A stretch of 64,000 bases of DNA from contig NZ_CAADFC020000004.1 in the NCBI RefSeq assembly GCF_900696085.1, forward strand, positions 1,433,501-1,497,500, in the 5' to 3' direction. Numbering within the stretch: the first letter of the stretch is position 1; every line of letters begins with the position of its first letter. The notes below the pieces were generated by a model. That model did no database searches and had not been told where the DNA came from. It saw only the letters and a program-made list of their open reading frames with translations. Made by a program: the position numbers and the translations under genes. This document shows positions 1 through 8,988 of this stretch, in pieces. Source of the stretch: Bradyrhizobium ivorense. Its GTDB lineage: Bacteria > Pseudomonadota > Alphaproteobacteria > Rhizobiales > Xanthobacteraceae.

Positions 1-501
<501 letters not shown>

Positions 502-505
502 TGGC

Positions 506-1684
506 CTACTCCGCTGCGTTCGCTGCGCCGATGCCGTCTTCGCGGGCGGCGCTTTCCTCATCGGCCGCAAGGCCGGTGCTGCGCCCTGTCCTCCACGGCT
601 CCCACCAGGCATTGAAGGTGCCGACGATGCCCTTGGGCAGCAGCAAGGTCACCAGGATGAACAGCGCGCCCAGCATGAACAGCCAGTACGGCGCCAGCGG
701 TCCCGAGGTGAAGAAGGTTTTGGCGTAGTTGACGACGACGGCGCCGAGCGCCGCGCCGACCAGCGTGCCGCGGCCGCCGACCGCGACCCAGATCACCGCC
801 TCGATCGAGTTGCCCGGCGCGAATTCGCTCGGATTGATGATACCGACCTGCGGCACGTAGAGCGCGCCGGCGACGCCGGCCATGCAGGCCGACAGCGTGA
901 ACACGAATAGCTTGTAGGATTCGACCCGGTAGCCGAGGAAGCGGGTGCGGCTTTCGGCATCGCGCACCGCGATCAGCACCTTGCCGAGCTTCGAGGTCAC
1001 CACCGCGCGACAGATCAGGAAGGCGATCATGAGCGCCAGGCAGCTCAGGAAGAACAGCGCGCAGCGCGTGCCGTCGGCCTGCACGTTGAAGCCGAGGATG
1101 TCCTTGAAGTCGGTCAGGCCGTTGTTGCCGCCGAAGCCGAAATCGTTGCGGAAGAAGCCGAGCAGCAGCGCATAGGTCATCGCCTGGGTGATGATCGAGA
1201 GATAGACGCCGGTGACGCGGGAGCGGAACGCGAGCCAGCCGAAGCAGAACGCGAGCAGGCCCGGCACCAGCAGCACCATCAGCGCGGCGAAGGCGAACTT
1301 GTCAAAGCCGTACCAGTACCAGGGCAGCTTGTCCCAGTTCAGGAACACCATGAAATCGGGCAGCACCGGGTTGCCGTAGACGCCGCGGCTGCCGATCTGC
1401 CGCATCAGGTACATGCCCATGGCGTAGCCGCCGAGCGCGAAGAACGCGCCGTGGCCGAGCGAGAGGATGCCGCAATAGCCCCAGATCAGGTCGATCGACA
1501 GCGCCAGGATGGCGTAGCAGAGATACTTGCCCCACAGCGCCACCAGATAGGTCGGCACCTGGAAGATCGAGCCCTGCGGCATCAGCAGGTTCGACAGCGG
1601 AATCAGCACGCCGACACCGGCGACGATCAGGATGAAGGAGGTCGCCGCGCGATCCAGCGAACGGGTGAGGATGTGCGGCGTCAT
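506..1684 (-). CDS. urtC: urea ABC transporter permease UrtC
   Basis: Inner-membrane permease of the urea transporter, 392 residues, LivM-like. It is hydrophobic throughout, with a cytoplasmic loop (about residues 260-290, containing AVRDAESRTRFLGYRVESYK) that would contact the ATPases. The start MTPHILTRSLDR is chosen because its ATG overlaps the urtB stop in an ATGA arrangement. The frame stays open further upstream only because it runs antiphase through urtB. The tail is acidic and Ala-rich (AADEESAARED), as in rhizobial UrtC. Position between urtB and urtD supports translational coupling. Confidence 0.95.
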   Translation of the reverse strand: MTPHILTRSLDRAATSFILIVAGVGVLIPLSNLLMPQGSIFQVPTYLVALWGKYLCYAILALSIDLIWGYCGILSLGHGAFFALGGYAMGMYLMRQIGSRGVYGNPVLPDFMVFLNWDKLPWYWYGFDKFAFAALMVLLVPGLLAFCFGWLAFRSRVTGVYLSIITQAMTYALLLGFFRNDFGFGGNNGLTDFKDILGFNVQADGTRCALFFLSCLALMIAFLICRAVVTSKLGKVLIAVRDAESRTRFLGYRVESYKLFVFTLSACMAGVAGALYVPQVGIINPSEFAPGNSIEAVIWVAVGGRGTLVGAALGAVVVNYAKTFFTSGPLAPYWLFMLGALFILVTLLLPKGIVGTFNAWWEPWRTGRSTGLAADEESAAREDGIGAANAAE

Positions 1685-3294
1685 GCTTCCACCGCCCGTC
1701 CCTTGAGCGCGAACAGGCCGCGCGGCCGCTTCTGGATGAACAGGATGATCAAGACCAGGATCGCGATCTTGCCGAGCACCGCGCCGGCCACGGGTTCGAG
1801 GAACTTGTTGGCGATGCCGAGCGTGAAGGCGCCGACCAGCGTGCCCCAGAGATTGCCGACGCCGCCGAACACCACGACCATGAAGCTGTCGATGATGTAG
1901 CTCTGGCCGAGATTGGGGCTGACATTGTCGATCTGCGACAGCGCCACGCCGGCAATCCCGGCGATGCCGGAGCCGAGGCCGAAGGTCAGCGCGTCGACGC
2001 GCGAGGTGGCGATGCCCATCGAGGCCGCCATGCGGCGGTTCTGGGTCACCGCGCGCATCTCGAGGCCGAGCGCGGTGTAGCGCAGCATCGCCAGCAGGAT
2101 CGCGAACACGGCGAGCGTGAAGCACAGGATCCAGAGCCGGTTATAGGTGATGGTGATCTGGCCGAGCTCGAAGGCGCCGCTCATCCAGGAGGGGTTGCCG
2201 ACCTCGCGGTTGGTCGGGCCGAACGCGGTGCGCACCGCCTGCTGCAGCACCAGCGACAGGCCCCAGGTCGCGAGCAGGGTTTCCAGCGGCCGGCCGTAGA
2301 GGAAGCGGATGATGCTACGCTCGATCAGCACGCCGATCGCGCCCGCCACCAGGAAGGCCAGCGGCACCGCGATCAGCAGCGAATAGTCGAACAGCGCGGG
2401 ATAGCGGGTGCGGATCACCTCCTGCACCACGAAGGTGGTGTAGGCCCCGAGCATCACCATCTCGCCATGCGCCATGTTGATGACGCCCATCACGCCGAAG
2501 GTGATGGCAAGGCCGATGGCGGCGAGCAGCAGCACCGAGCCGAGCGACAGGCCGTACCAGGCGTTCTGCACCATCGACCACATCGCAAGATTGCTCTGGA
2601 TCGCGGCGACTGCGCTGGTGGCGGCCTTGGCGACCAGCGGCGGCGCGTCGCCGCCGAGGCTGGTGAGCAGCGCCAGCGCTTCCTGGTCGCCGCGCGCCTT
2701 GACCACGGAGATGGCGTCGAGCTTGTCGCTCTCCGACGCGTCGGACTTGAACAGGATGATGGCGGCGCGCGCCTCGGTGAACGCCTGCTTGATCGACTTG
2801 ACGCTCTCCTTGGCGAGCGCGCTGTCCACCGTCGGCAGCAGGTTCTCCTCGTGGCTCTTGAACACCGACTGCGCGGCGGCGAGGCGCCTCGCCGGATCCG
2901 GCGACAGCAGCGTCAGGCCGCCGAGCGCGGCCTCCACGCTGCGGCGCAGGCGGTTGTTGAGGCGGACCGCGGCAGCGTTGTCCGGCAGCTTGTCGACCGC
3001 GGCGCCGCTGGCGGCATCGACGATCTTGCCGTCGGCCTGGGTGATGAAGACCTTCTTGCTGTCAGGATCGGCCGACAGCCGGCCGTCCTTCAGCGAGCTG
3101 ATGATGGGAAAGGCCTGCGGATTGCCCGACGACGCAACCTCGCCGACCGCAGCCTCGGTGTCGGAGAATTCGTCATTGGCAAACTTGGCGACCGAATCCT
3201 CGAACGGACCGGCCAGCGCCGGCAAGGCGAAGCAGCTCAGCAGCAGAATGGACAGAAACAGCGCGTGCGCGCGACCGAAACAAAAGCCAAACAC
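1681..3294 (-). CDS. urtB: urea ABC transporter permease UrtB
   Basis: Permease subunit of 537 residues, much longer than LivH. It has a signal peptide (about 1-28, ending ALPALA), then an extracytoplasmic region of about 200 residues (30-235), then the LivH-type permease (from about 240, with LGLEMRAVTQNRRMAASMGI as the coupling loop). The long N-terminal extracytoplasmic part is a known trait of UrtB. The start codon is GTG at 3294; no ATG lies between it and the signal peptide. It follows urtA after a gap of about 95 bases and overlaps urtC by 4 bases. Confidence 0.94.
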   Translation of the reverse strand: MFGFCFGRAHALFLSILLLSCFALPALAGPFEDSVAKFANDEFSDTEAAVGEVASSGNPQAFPIISSLKDGRLSADPDSKKVFITQADGKIVDAASGAAVDKLPDNAAAVRLNNRLRRSVEAALGGLTLLSPDPARRLAAAQSVFKSHEENLLPTVDSALAKESVKSIKQAFTEARAAIILFKSDASESDKLDAISVVKARGDQEALALLTSLGGDAPPLVAKAATSAVAAIQSNLAMWSMVQNAWYGLSLGSVLLLAAIGLAITFGVMGVINMAHGEMVMLGAYTTFVVQEVIRTRYPALFDYSLLIAVPLAFLVAGAIGVLIERSIIRFLYGRPLETLLATWGLSLVLQQAVRTAFGPTNREVGNPSWMSGAFELGQITITYNRLWILCFTLAVFAILLAMLRYTALGLEMRAVTQNRRMAASMGIATSRVDALTFGLGSGIAGIAGVALSQIDNVSPNLGQSYIIDSFMVVVFGGVGNLWGTLVGAFTLGIANKFLEPVAGAVLGKIAILVLIILFIQKRPRGLFALKGRAVEA

Positions 3295-3389
3295 GTGAGT
3301 ACCCCGGCAGGAGTGGGGGAGAAGGCGGCGGATCGCGCCGCCTTCTCCGGTGTTGGAAGGTTGTGTGTGTCGTTGTCAGCTCAGGGAGT

Positions 3390-4718
3390 TTAAGACCCCT
3401 GGCCGCCGCACTTGTTGGTCTTGACGTTGTAATTGCCGCACTTCTTCTCGACCCAGTCGCCGATCAGGTCCTTGGAGCCATCGAGCTCCTTCGACCAGGC
3501 GTCGCCGGCGACGAGGCCCGGGGTCTTCCAGACCACGTCGAACTGGCCGTTGCCCTTGATCTCGCCGATGAACACCGGCTTGGTGATGTGGTGGTTCGGC
3601 AGCATCTTGGAGATTCCGCCGGTCAGGTTCGGCGCCTCGGTGCCGGGAAGCGCATCGATCACCTTGTCCGGATCGGTCGACTTCACCTTCTCGACCGCCT
3701 TCACCCACATGTTGAAGCCGATCACATGCGCTTCCATCGGATCGTTGGTCACGCGCTTCGGGTTCTTGGTGTAGGCCTGCCACTCCTTGATGAACTTCTC
3801 GTTCTCCGGCGTCTTGATCGACTGGAAGTAGTTCCAGGCGGCGAGATGGCCGAGCAGCGGCTTGGTGTCGATGCCGGCGAGCTCTTCCTCGCCGACCGAG
3901 AACGCGACCACCGGGATGTCGGTCGCCTTGATGCCCTGGTTGCCGAGCTCCTTGTAGAAGGGCACGTTGGCGTCGCCGTTGATGGTGGAGACCACGGCGG
4001 TCTTCTTGCCGGCCGAGCCGAACTTCTTGATGTCGGCCACGATGGTCTGCCAGTCGGAGTGACCGAACGGCGTGTAGTTGATCATGATGTCGTCCTGGGC
4101 GACGCCCTTCGACTTCAGGTACGCTTCCAGGATCTTGTTGGTGGTGCGCGGATAGACGTAGTCGGTGCCGGCCAGCACCCAGCGCTTCACCTTCTCTTCC
4201 TTCATCAGATAGTCGACGGCGGGGATCGCCTGCTGGTTCGGCGCGGCGCCGGTGTAGAACACGTTGCGCTCGGACTCTTCGCCCTCATACTGCACGGGGT
4301 AGAACAGGATGTTGTTCAGCTCCTTGAACACCGGCAGCACCGACTTGCGCGACACCGAGGTCCAGCAGCCGAACACGACCGCGACCTTGTCCTTGGTGAT
4401 CAGCTCGCGCGCCTTCTCCGCAAACAGCGGCCAGTTCGAGGCGGGGTCGACCACGACGGCCTCGAGCTTCTTGCCGAGCACGCCGCCCTTCTTGTTCTGC
4501 TCGTCAATCAGGAAAAGGATGGTGTCCTTCAGCGTGGTCTCGCTGATGGCCATGGTGCCGGAGAGCGAATGCAGGACGCCCACCTTGATGGTGTCGTCGG
4601 CCGCTTGCGCGGGCGAGAACGGCGAGACCGCTGCCAAGCCCAAAACCAGGCCGGCGGTCGCCGCGAGAAGGCGGCGACGGGTCATCGTCGCTATGTCGTG
4701 AGTAAGCCGAGTAAGCAT
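3390..4718 (-). CDS. urtA: urea ABC transporter substrate-binding protein UrtA
   Basis: Periplasmic type-I binding protein of 442 residues that captures urea (or short-chain amides) for UrtBCDE. The leader contains a twin-arginine-like stretch (TRRRLLAATAG, residues 13-23) and a processing site near AQAADD. The mature part starts IKVGVLHSLSGTMAISE and has the EQNKKGGVLG motif typical of UrtA/AmiC-like proteins. ATG 4718 has a GGGAG about 10 bases upstream; the internal ATG at 4685 has no Shine-Dalgarno sequence. It heads the operon and lies 75 bases from a sigma-54-like promoter, suggesting nitrogen control. Confidence 0.95.
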   Translation of the reverse strand: MLTRLTHDIATMTRRRLLAATAGLVLGLAAVSPFSPAQAADDTIKVGVLHSLSGTMAISETTLKDTILFLIDEQNKKGGVLGKKLEAVVVDPASNWPLFAEKARELITKDKVAVVFGCWTSVSRKSVLPVFKELNNILFYPVQYEGEESERNVFYTGAAPNQQAIPAVDYLMKEEKVKRWVLAGTDYVYPRTTNKILEAYLKSKGVAQDDIMINYTPFGHSDWQTIVADIKKFGSAGKKTAVVSTINGDANVPFYKELGNQGIKATDIPVVAFSVGEEELAGIDTKPLLGHLAAWNYFQSIKTPENEKFIKEWQAYTKNPKRVTNDPMEAHVIGFNMWVKAVEKVKSTDPDKVIDALPGTEAPNLTGGISKMLPNHHITKPVFIGEIKGNGQFDVVWKTPGLVAGDAWSKELDGSKDLIGDWVEKKCGNYNVKTNKCGGQGS

Positions 4719-4792
4719 GAAATGTCATCTCCCTGACGCAGGCGTGAACGCTTGCGAAACGGCCCGTCTGGCCGCCTGCGATTAAGGGAATC

Positions 4793-4808
4793 GCAAGAAC
4801 TATGCCAC
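4793..4808 (-). promoter_or_regulatory. sigma-54 (RpoN) promoter for urtA
   Basis: Read on the minus strand the sequence is GTGGCATAGTTCTTGC. It has GG and GC separated by exactly 10 bases and matches the TGGCAY-N5-TTGC pattern of RpoN -24/-12 elements. It lies 75 bases before the urtA ATG. RpoN/NtrC control of urea transport is well known in proteobacteria. I did not find a convincing TGCAC-N5-GTGCA NtrC site upstream, so the activator is inferred. Confidence 0.7.
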
Positions 4809-4895
4809 GGTACGGAGACGACTTAAGCTTATGATTTTTCTACAATATTTATCAAGTTCCGGGAAAATACGGGAGCTCGATGCCTAATTGTTGGG

Positions 4896-4938
4896 CTACA
4901 AAAATGTATGCCGAAAGGGCATTAAGGCTATTTTGTAG
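4896..4938. repeat. nested inverted repeat in the urtA-helicase divergent gap
   Basis: Outer arms CTACAAAA (4896-4903) and TTTTGTAG (4931-4938) enclose inner arms ATGCC (4908-4912) and GGCAT (4918-4922). It sits in the 516-base gap (4719-5234) between urtA and the helicase, about 90 bases upstream of the sigma-54 element, in the most AT-rich part of the region (about 4800-4985). It could be a regulator-binding site or a transcript hairpin. Apart from this and the promoter I see no gene in the gap; two short open frames there look random. Confidence 0.4.
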
Positions 4939-5234
4939 GCAAAAACACCCTTTTGGCTAAATTTCCGGCAACAACTTTGCGAGCGCTTTGCGCGGTTGAT
5001 CGGCGAACGTCAATGCCGCAGGGCAGCATAACACCTTGAAAGCGCCGCGTTCCTGGTCCATATCCATGCCGTGCCCGCGAGAATCGCGGTGTGCCGCGCG
5101 AGCTGCGTGTTCCGGGTCGTTTCAACGGCTTCTGGCTCGCCTTTCACCCAACCAAGCTTGATGCCCCAGACACGCGGGTGTCCCGACGCCCTCGTGCGAT
5201 CCTGGCGATTTCCGCCGGGACGACGATCGCTTTT

Positions 5235-6683
5235 ATGGAAAGAACGACCCTTTTGACCTCCTTTCAGGATTTCGGCCTCGCCGATCCCATCGCCCGCGCG
5301 CTTCGAGAAGAGAACTATCTCACGCCGACCCCCATCCAGGCCCAGACCATCCCGCTCGCGCTGGCCGGCCGTGACGTCGTCGGCATCGCCCAGACCGGCA
5401 CCGGCAAGACCGCCTCGTTCGCGCTCCCGATCCTGCACCGGCTGCTCGAGAACCGCGTCCGCCCGCAGCCGAAGAGCTGCCGCGTGCTGGTGCTGTCGCC
5501 GACCCGCGAACTGTCCGGGCAGATCCTCGACAGCTTCAACGCCTATGGCCGCCACATCCGGCTGTCCTCGGCGCTGGCGATCGGCGGCGTGCCGATGGGC
5601 CGCCAGGTCCGCGCCGTCATGCAGGGCGTCGAGGTAATGGTGGCCACCCCCGGCCGCCTGCTCGACCTCGTGCAGAGCAACGGGCTCAAGCTCAACCAGG
5701 TCGAGTTCCTGGTGCTCGATGAAGCCGACCGCATGCTCGACATGGGCTTCATCAACGACATCCGCAAAATCGTCGCCAAGCTGCCGATCCGGCGGCAGAC
5801 GCTGTTCTTCTCGGCCACCATGCCGAAGGACATCGCCGAGCTCGCCGAGGCGATGCTGCGCGACCCCGCCCGCGTCGCGGTGACCCCGGTGTCCTCGACC
5901 GTCGACCGCATCGCCCAGCGCGCGATCCAGGTCGATTTCACGGCCAAGCCGGCGGTGCTGGCCCAGATCCTCAAGCAGGAGCCGGTCGACCGCGCGCTGG
6001 TCTTCACCCGCACCAAGCATGGCGCCGACAAGGTGGTGAAGGGCCTCGCCAAGGCCGGCATCGAGGCCAACGCCATCCACGGCAACAAATCGCAAAACCA
6101 TAGGGAACGCGTATTGGCGGCATTTCGTTCCGGCGAAATCCGCACGCTGGTGGCGACCGACATCGCCGCCCGCGGCATCGACGTCGACGGCATCAGCCAT
6201 GTGGTGAATTTCGACCTGCCGAATATCCCGGAAACCTATGTCCACCGCATCGGCCGCACCGCGCGCGCCGGCGCCGACGGGGTCGCGATCTCGCTGGTCG
6301 CGGGCGCCGAGGAAATGGGCTATCTGAGCGATATCGAGCGGCTGATCCGGATCACCGTGCCGCGGGAAGACCGCCGCACGCCAGGCAACCGTGATGGCAA
6401 CCGCGACGCCGCCGCACCGGCGCAGGCCGCCCAGCCGCACCGGAGCGGCCGCTCTGCGCCCCGCGCACATAATGTCCGTGGGAATGAGCATGCCCAAAGC
6501 GCAAAAGGGCCTCGCCGCCGCCGCCGTCGAGGTGGTAATAATGGGGCAGCGCAGACGAACCGGGGCGAGTCGCCACGTCCGTCGCAGACCGGCAGCAGCG
6601 AGAGCATTCAAGGCGTCGCCTTCTTGCATCGCGAGAGCCGGCCGAAACAGCAACCCAACCGCAACAAGCAACCGCAGCACTAG
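5235..6683 (+). CDS. DEAD-box ATP-dependent RNA helicase (RhlE type)
   Basis: Unwinds structured RNA, for example during ribosome assembly or mRNA turnover at low temperature. The 482 residues contain the Q motif (TPTPIQAQT, 30-38), Walker A AQTGTGKT (52-59), PTRELS (89-94), DEAD (162-165), SAT (193-195) and the motif VI region HRIGRTARAG. A basic Arg/Asn/Gly-rich tail of about 100 residues follows (from about 385, including RRRRRGGNN). ATG 5235 is chosen because family homology begins there; a TTG at 5250 with GGAAAG upstream is an alternative. The frame is open back to 5091 but that part has no family character. It is followed 24 bases later by infA. Confidence 0.9.
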   Translation: MERTTLLTSFQDFGLADPIARALREENYLTPTPIQAQTIPLALAGRDVVGIAQTGTGKTASFALPILHRLLENRVRPQPKSCRVLVLSPTRELSGQILDSFNAYGRHIRLSSALAIGGVPMGRQVRAVMQGVEVMVATPGRLLDLVQSNGLKLNQVEFLVLDEADRMLDMGFINDIRKIVAKLPIRRQTLFFSATMPKDIAELAEAMLRDPARVAVTPVSSTVDRIAQRAIQVDFTAKPAVLAQILKQEPVDRALVFTRTKHGADKVVKGLAKAGIEANAIHGNKSQNHRERVLAAFRSGEIRTLVATDIAARGIDVDGISHVVNFDLPNIPETYVHRIGRTARAGADGVAISLVAGAEEMGYLSDIERLIRITVPREDRRTPGNRDGNRDAAAPAQAAQPHRSGRSAPRAHNVRGNEHAQSAKGPRRRRRRGGNNGAAQTNRGESPRPSQTGSSESIQGVAFLHRESRPKQQPNRNKQPQH

Positions 6684-6707
6684 CCGTCGCTCGATCTGGA
6701 GAACCAC

Positions 6708-6998
6708 ATGGCTAAGGAAGAGCTGATCCAGTTCGAAGGACTGGTGACCGAAATCCTCCCTGACGCTCGTTACCGGGTGCAACTCGATGCCGGGCACGAG
6801 ATCGTCGCCTACACCGCCGGCAAGATGAAGAAGAACCGCATCAAGACGCTCGCGGGCGACCGCGTCACGATCGAAATGTCGCCCTATGATCTCGAAAAGG
6901 GCCGGTTGATCTTCCGTCACAAGGACGAGCGCCCGAGCACGCCGGGCGGCCCGCCGCGGGGCGGACCGCAGCGCGGCGGCCAGTTCCGCCGCCGCTAG
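6708..6998 (+). CDS. infA: translation initiation factor IF-1 with Arg/Gly-rich C-terminal tail
   Basis: Binds the ribosomal A site during initiation; IF-1 proteins are single OB folds of about 72 residues. Residues 1-72 match the family closely ([19 protein letters not shown], then [12 protein letters not shown] and [13 protein letters not shown]). A tail of about 24 residues rich in Pro, Gly and Arg ([15 protein letters not shown]) follows, which standard IF-1 lacks. It sits directly behind the helicase and ahead of a cold-shock gene. It may be a paralogue of the housekeeping infA; copy number cannot be judged from this window. Confidence 0.93.
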   Translation: MAKEELIQFEGLVTEILPDARYRVQLDAGHEIVAYTAGKMKKNRIKTLAGDRVTIEMSPYDLEKGRLIFRHKDERPSTPGGPPRGGPQRGGQFRRR

Positions 6999-7051
6999 GC
7001 CGCAAGTTTGCAACTGTTGCGCGCATGACACCCTGATGTCCTGCGCGGCAA

Positions 7052-7075
7052 TTGGCCGGCGGGCCCGCCGGCCAA
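7052..7075. repeat. perfect 24-base GC-rich palindrome between infA and csp
   Basis: TTGGCCGGCGGG (7052-7063) is followed immediately by its exact reverse complement (7064-7075). The hairpin lies 54 bases after the infA stop and is followed by an A-run on the plus strand, not a T-run. It is therefore not a classical intrinsic terminator but could end or stabilise the helicase-infA transcript. Confidence 0.5.
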
Positions 7076-7094
7076 AAAATCGCGCACGTCAGGA

Positions 7095-7123
7095 TTGTTT
7101 TGAGCCCCTCTATCGAATAATAT
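7095..7123 (+). promoter_or_regulatory. candidate housekeeping promoter for the cold-shock gene
   Basis: TTGTTT (7095-7100), a 17-base spacer and TAATAT (7118-7123) fit a -35/-10 pair. Transcription would start near 7130 and leave a leader of about 138 bases before the csp start codon. The leader includes a small hairpin ACCGG-TACAG-CCGGT (7162-7176). Long structured leaders are typical of cold-shock mRNAs. Confidence 0.4.
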
Positions 7124-7267
7124 AGGGCCCATCGATTTTCGGCCGGACGACATTAGCTAACACCGGTACAGCCGGTTCAGACGCTGACGACCCTTCCAAA
7201 AATTCGATCTCACCACCCCGCCAATCAGCGGGTCTTGAACTTGTATATCTGAGAAGGGACTACCCAC

Positions 7268-7480
7268 GTGAGCATGGGAACCGTGAAGTGGTTTAACGCG
7301 ACCAAGGGCTACGGCTTCATCCAGCCGGATGAAGGCGGGAACGACGTGTTCGTGCACATCAGTGCAGTCGAGCGCGCCGGCCTTGGCACTCTGCGTGAAG
7401 GCCAGAAGATCTCCTACGAGATCGTGGCTGACCGCCGTTCCGGCAAATCCTCGGCCGACAATCTGCGCGCCGCCGGATAA
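7268..7480 (+). CDS. CspA-family cold-shock protein
   Basis: Single cold-shock domain of 70 residues that binds single-stranded nucleic acid and melts RNA structure. RNP1 (KGYGFI, 13-18) and RNP2 (VFVHIS, 27-32) are intact. GTG at 7268 is used: it has AAGGGA 8 bases upstream, whereas the ATG two codons later (7274) is less well spaced. It lies downstream of a DEAD-box helicase and infA, all in the same direction, and ends before a strong intrinsic terminator. Confidence 0.93.
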   Translation: MSMGTVKWFNATKGYGFIQPDEGGNDVFVHISAVERAGLGTLREGQKISYEIVADRRSGKSSADNLRAAG

Positions 7481-7529
7481 GCCGATTTCCGGGAGCCGAA
7501 ATGCTCCGGGAAATTGCGTCAAAACAGCA

Positions 7530-7564
7530 GGGCCGCACCCCCGGGTGCGGCCCTTGTTGTTTTT
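7530..7564 (+). terminator. intrinsic terminator after the cold-shock gene
   Basis: GGGCCGCACCC (7530-7540), a 2-base loop and GGGTGCGGCCC (7543-7553) form an 11-bp stem followed by TTGTTGTTTTT. This is a classical Rho-independent terminator 50 bases after the csp stop. Confidence 0.85.
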
Positions 7565-7638
7565 GCCGTACCCTCAGGTGGGCTTGTTGTTTTAGGGCGC
7601 GCTCGCACGCCGCATATTCGATCAGAAAGCTGATGCCG

Positions 7639-8271
7639 TCACGTCGGGCACAACGGCAAAGGCGATGTCGTCGGATAGATCACACACAGCGATTGCCGCG
7701 GACGGGTATAGGCAACATCGCTGAGGTTGATGCCCGTCTTCGCCATCACATAGCCGATCGTCGGAACATATTTGTAGCTGATCTCGCTGAAGATCAGATA
7801 GGTGCCCGGCACCAGCAGCGCCGTCGGAATCAGGCTGGAGACGTCTTGCCCCACGGTGCGGGTCGAGTTCGTCAGCGTCGCCTGGGTGGCGCCGCTGGCA
7901 ATCGTCGCGGCCTTGCTCCACTTGATCTTCGCGATCTTGTTGCTGTCGATGTAGATCTCAGACAACGTCGCCTTGGTCGGCGAGGCGTCGTAGGGCGTCA
8001 TGATGCCGACGCTGGCGGTGAAGAAGGCCTTGAGATCGCTGTCCGAGACCTGAATCGCCTGGGACGTCAGGTCCGACAGCGTTCGCGCCATCAGCGTCAC
8101 CTTGCGGTCGACCGCGACGCCGGACGAGATCTCGACGGTGCCGAAGAACATCACCAGCATCAGCGGCAGGATGAACGCGAATTCGACGGCTGCCAGACCC
8201 CGGCAGTCGTCCCTGAATGCGGTGGTGACGCGGCGCAGGATCGCAGGTACGGTCTTCATGACTTTGCTCAT
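7639..8271 (-). CDS. TadE-like minor pseudopilin / pilus-associated protein
   Basis: Predicted 210-residue envelope protein of the TadE/TadG family, which assists Flp/Tad pilus assembly. Near the N-terminus it has a prepilin-like segment: after Arg-Gly (24-25) comes LAAVEFAFILPLMLVMFFG, with Glu at +5 relative to the presumed cleavage. The remainder is a Ser/Thr/Ala-rich extracytoplasmic domain. The start at 8271 overlaps the stop of the preceding gene (ATGA), implying translational coupling; an ATG two codons earlier (8277) is also possible. The neighbour encodes a second TadE-like protein. Confidence 0.8.
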   Translation of the reverse strand: MSKVMKTVPAILRRVTTAFRDDCRGLAAVEFAFILPLMLVMFFGTVEISSGVAVDRKVTLMARTLSDLTSQAIQVSDSDLKAFFTASVGIMTPYDASPTKATLSEIYIDSNKIAKIKWSKAATIASGATQATLTNSTRTVGQDVSSLIPTALLVPGTYLIFSEISYKYVPTIGYVMAKTGINLSDVAYTRPRQSLCVIYPTTSPLPLCPT

Positions 8272-8834
8272 GAGCATGTCGCGCCACTGACGCCGGAGGG
8301 TTCGTTCTTGAACGTCGCGGTCGCGGTCAGCAGGCGTTTGCCGTTGGCGAGGTTGGCGGTGTTGAAGCCAAGCTTGGTGACGAACAGCGGCCATTGATAG
8401 AACAGGCGCACCACCACGACGTCGCCGGCACTACCGGGACAGTATTTCATGTTGGGATTGAACGCCTGGCTACTGTCGATCGGAGGCGCGATGTTGATGC
8501 TGCCAAAGCCGTTGTTGGGATAGCTGCGCACGTCGACATAGACGCCGTTGGTGCAGTCGAACAGCGCGGCGACCCGGCCGCAGACGAAGTCCTTGAACTG
8601 CTGTTGGGTGTACGACGCGCCCTGCGCCTGACCGGTCATGACCATGCGCGCCGAATCCTGCGTCACGGTCTCGAGCACCTGGCTGGCGAAGAAGATCATC
8701 GAGACCTCGATGATCGCGAACAACAAGCCGAAGAACAGGGGCGCAATCAGCGCGAACTCGACCACGGCCGAGCCACGGTCGTTACGGCGAAAGCGACGCA
8801 GGAGGTTTCGGGAAGAACGAGCGGGCAGCGGCAT
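8268..8834 (-). CDS. TadE-like minor pseudopilin
   Basis: 188-residue TadE-family protein. It has a basic N-terminus (RNLLRRFRRNDRG) followed by SAVVEFALIAPLFFGLLF, the prepilin-type hydrophobic segment with Glu +5. Cysteines in the extracytoplasmic part (CGRVAALFDC, about residues 98-107, and the C-terminal ATCS) could form disulfides. ATG 8834 is chosen because the 13 residues before it have no family character. It is translationally coupled to the downstream TadE-like gene. The pair probably supplies minor pilins to the Tad machine encoded at 13.4-22.1 kb, on the opposite strand. Confidence 0.8.
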   Translation of the reverse strand: MPLPARSSRNLLRRFRRNDRGSAVVEFALIAPLFFGLLFAIIEVSMIFFASQVLETVTQDSARMVMTGQAQGASYTQQQFKDFVCGRVAALFDCTNGVYVDVRSYPNNGFGSINIAPPIDSSQAFNPNMKYCPGSAGDVVVVRLFYQWPLFVTKLGFNTANLANGKRLLTATATFKNEPSGVSGATCS

Positions 8835-8988
8835 TAACAACCCCGGATCAGCATGGCGGCAACAACTACCCAAGACTCATTGTTGAAGTGTTTCGCCGGA
8901 TCGAGACAGGGCGACCCGATCCGTTAGGTCAGTGTTAACCATGCCGGGTGGCGGCCCCGGCGCGTGGAAGCGCCGCAGCCGAGACGTT

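Noticed and set aside
4928..5125. 65-codon minus-strand frame between urtA and the helicase
   Set aside because: Basic random-looking composition and no supporting start signal or homology that I recognise.
5010..7031. 673-codon open frame on the minus strand across the helicase and infA
   Set aside because: Antisense of recognisable helicase and IF-1 genes with no family features of its own.
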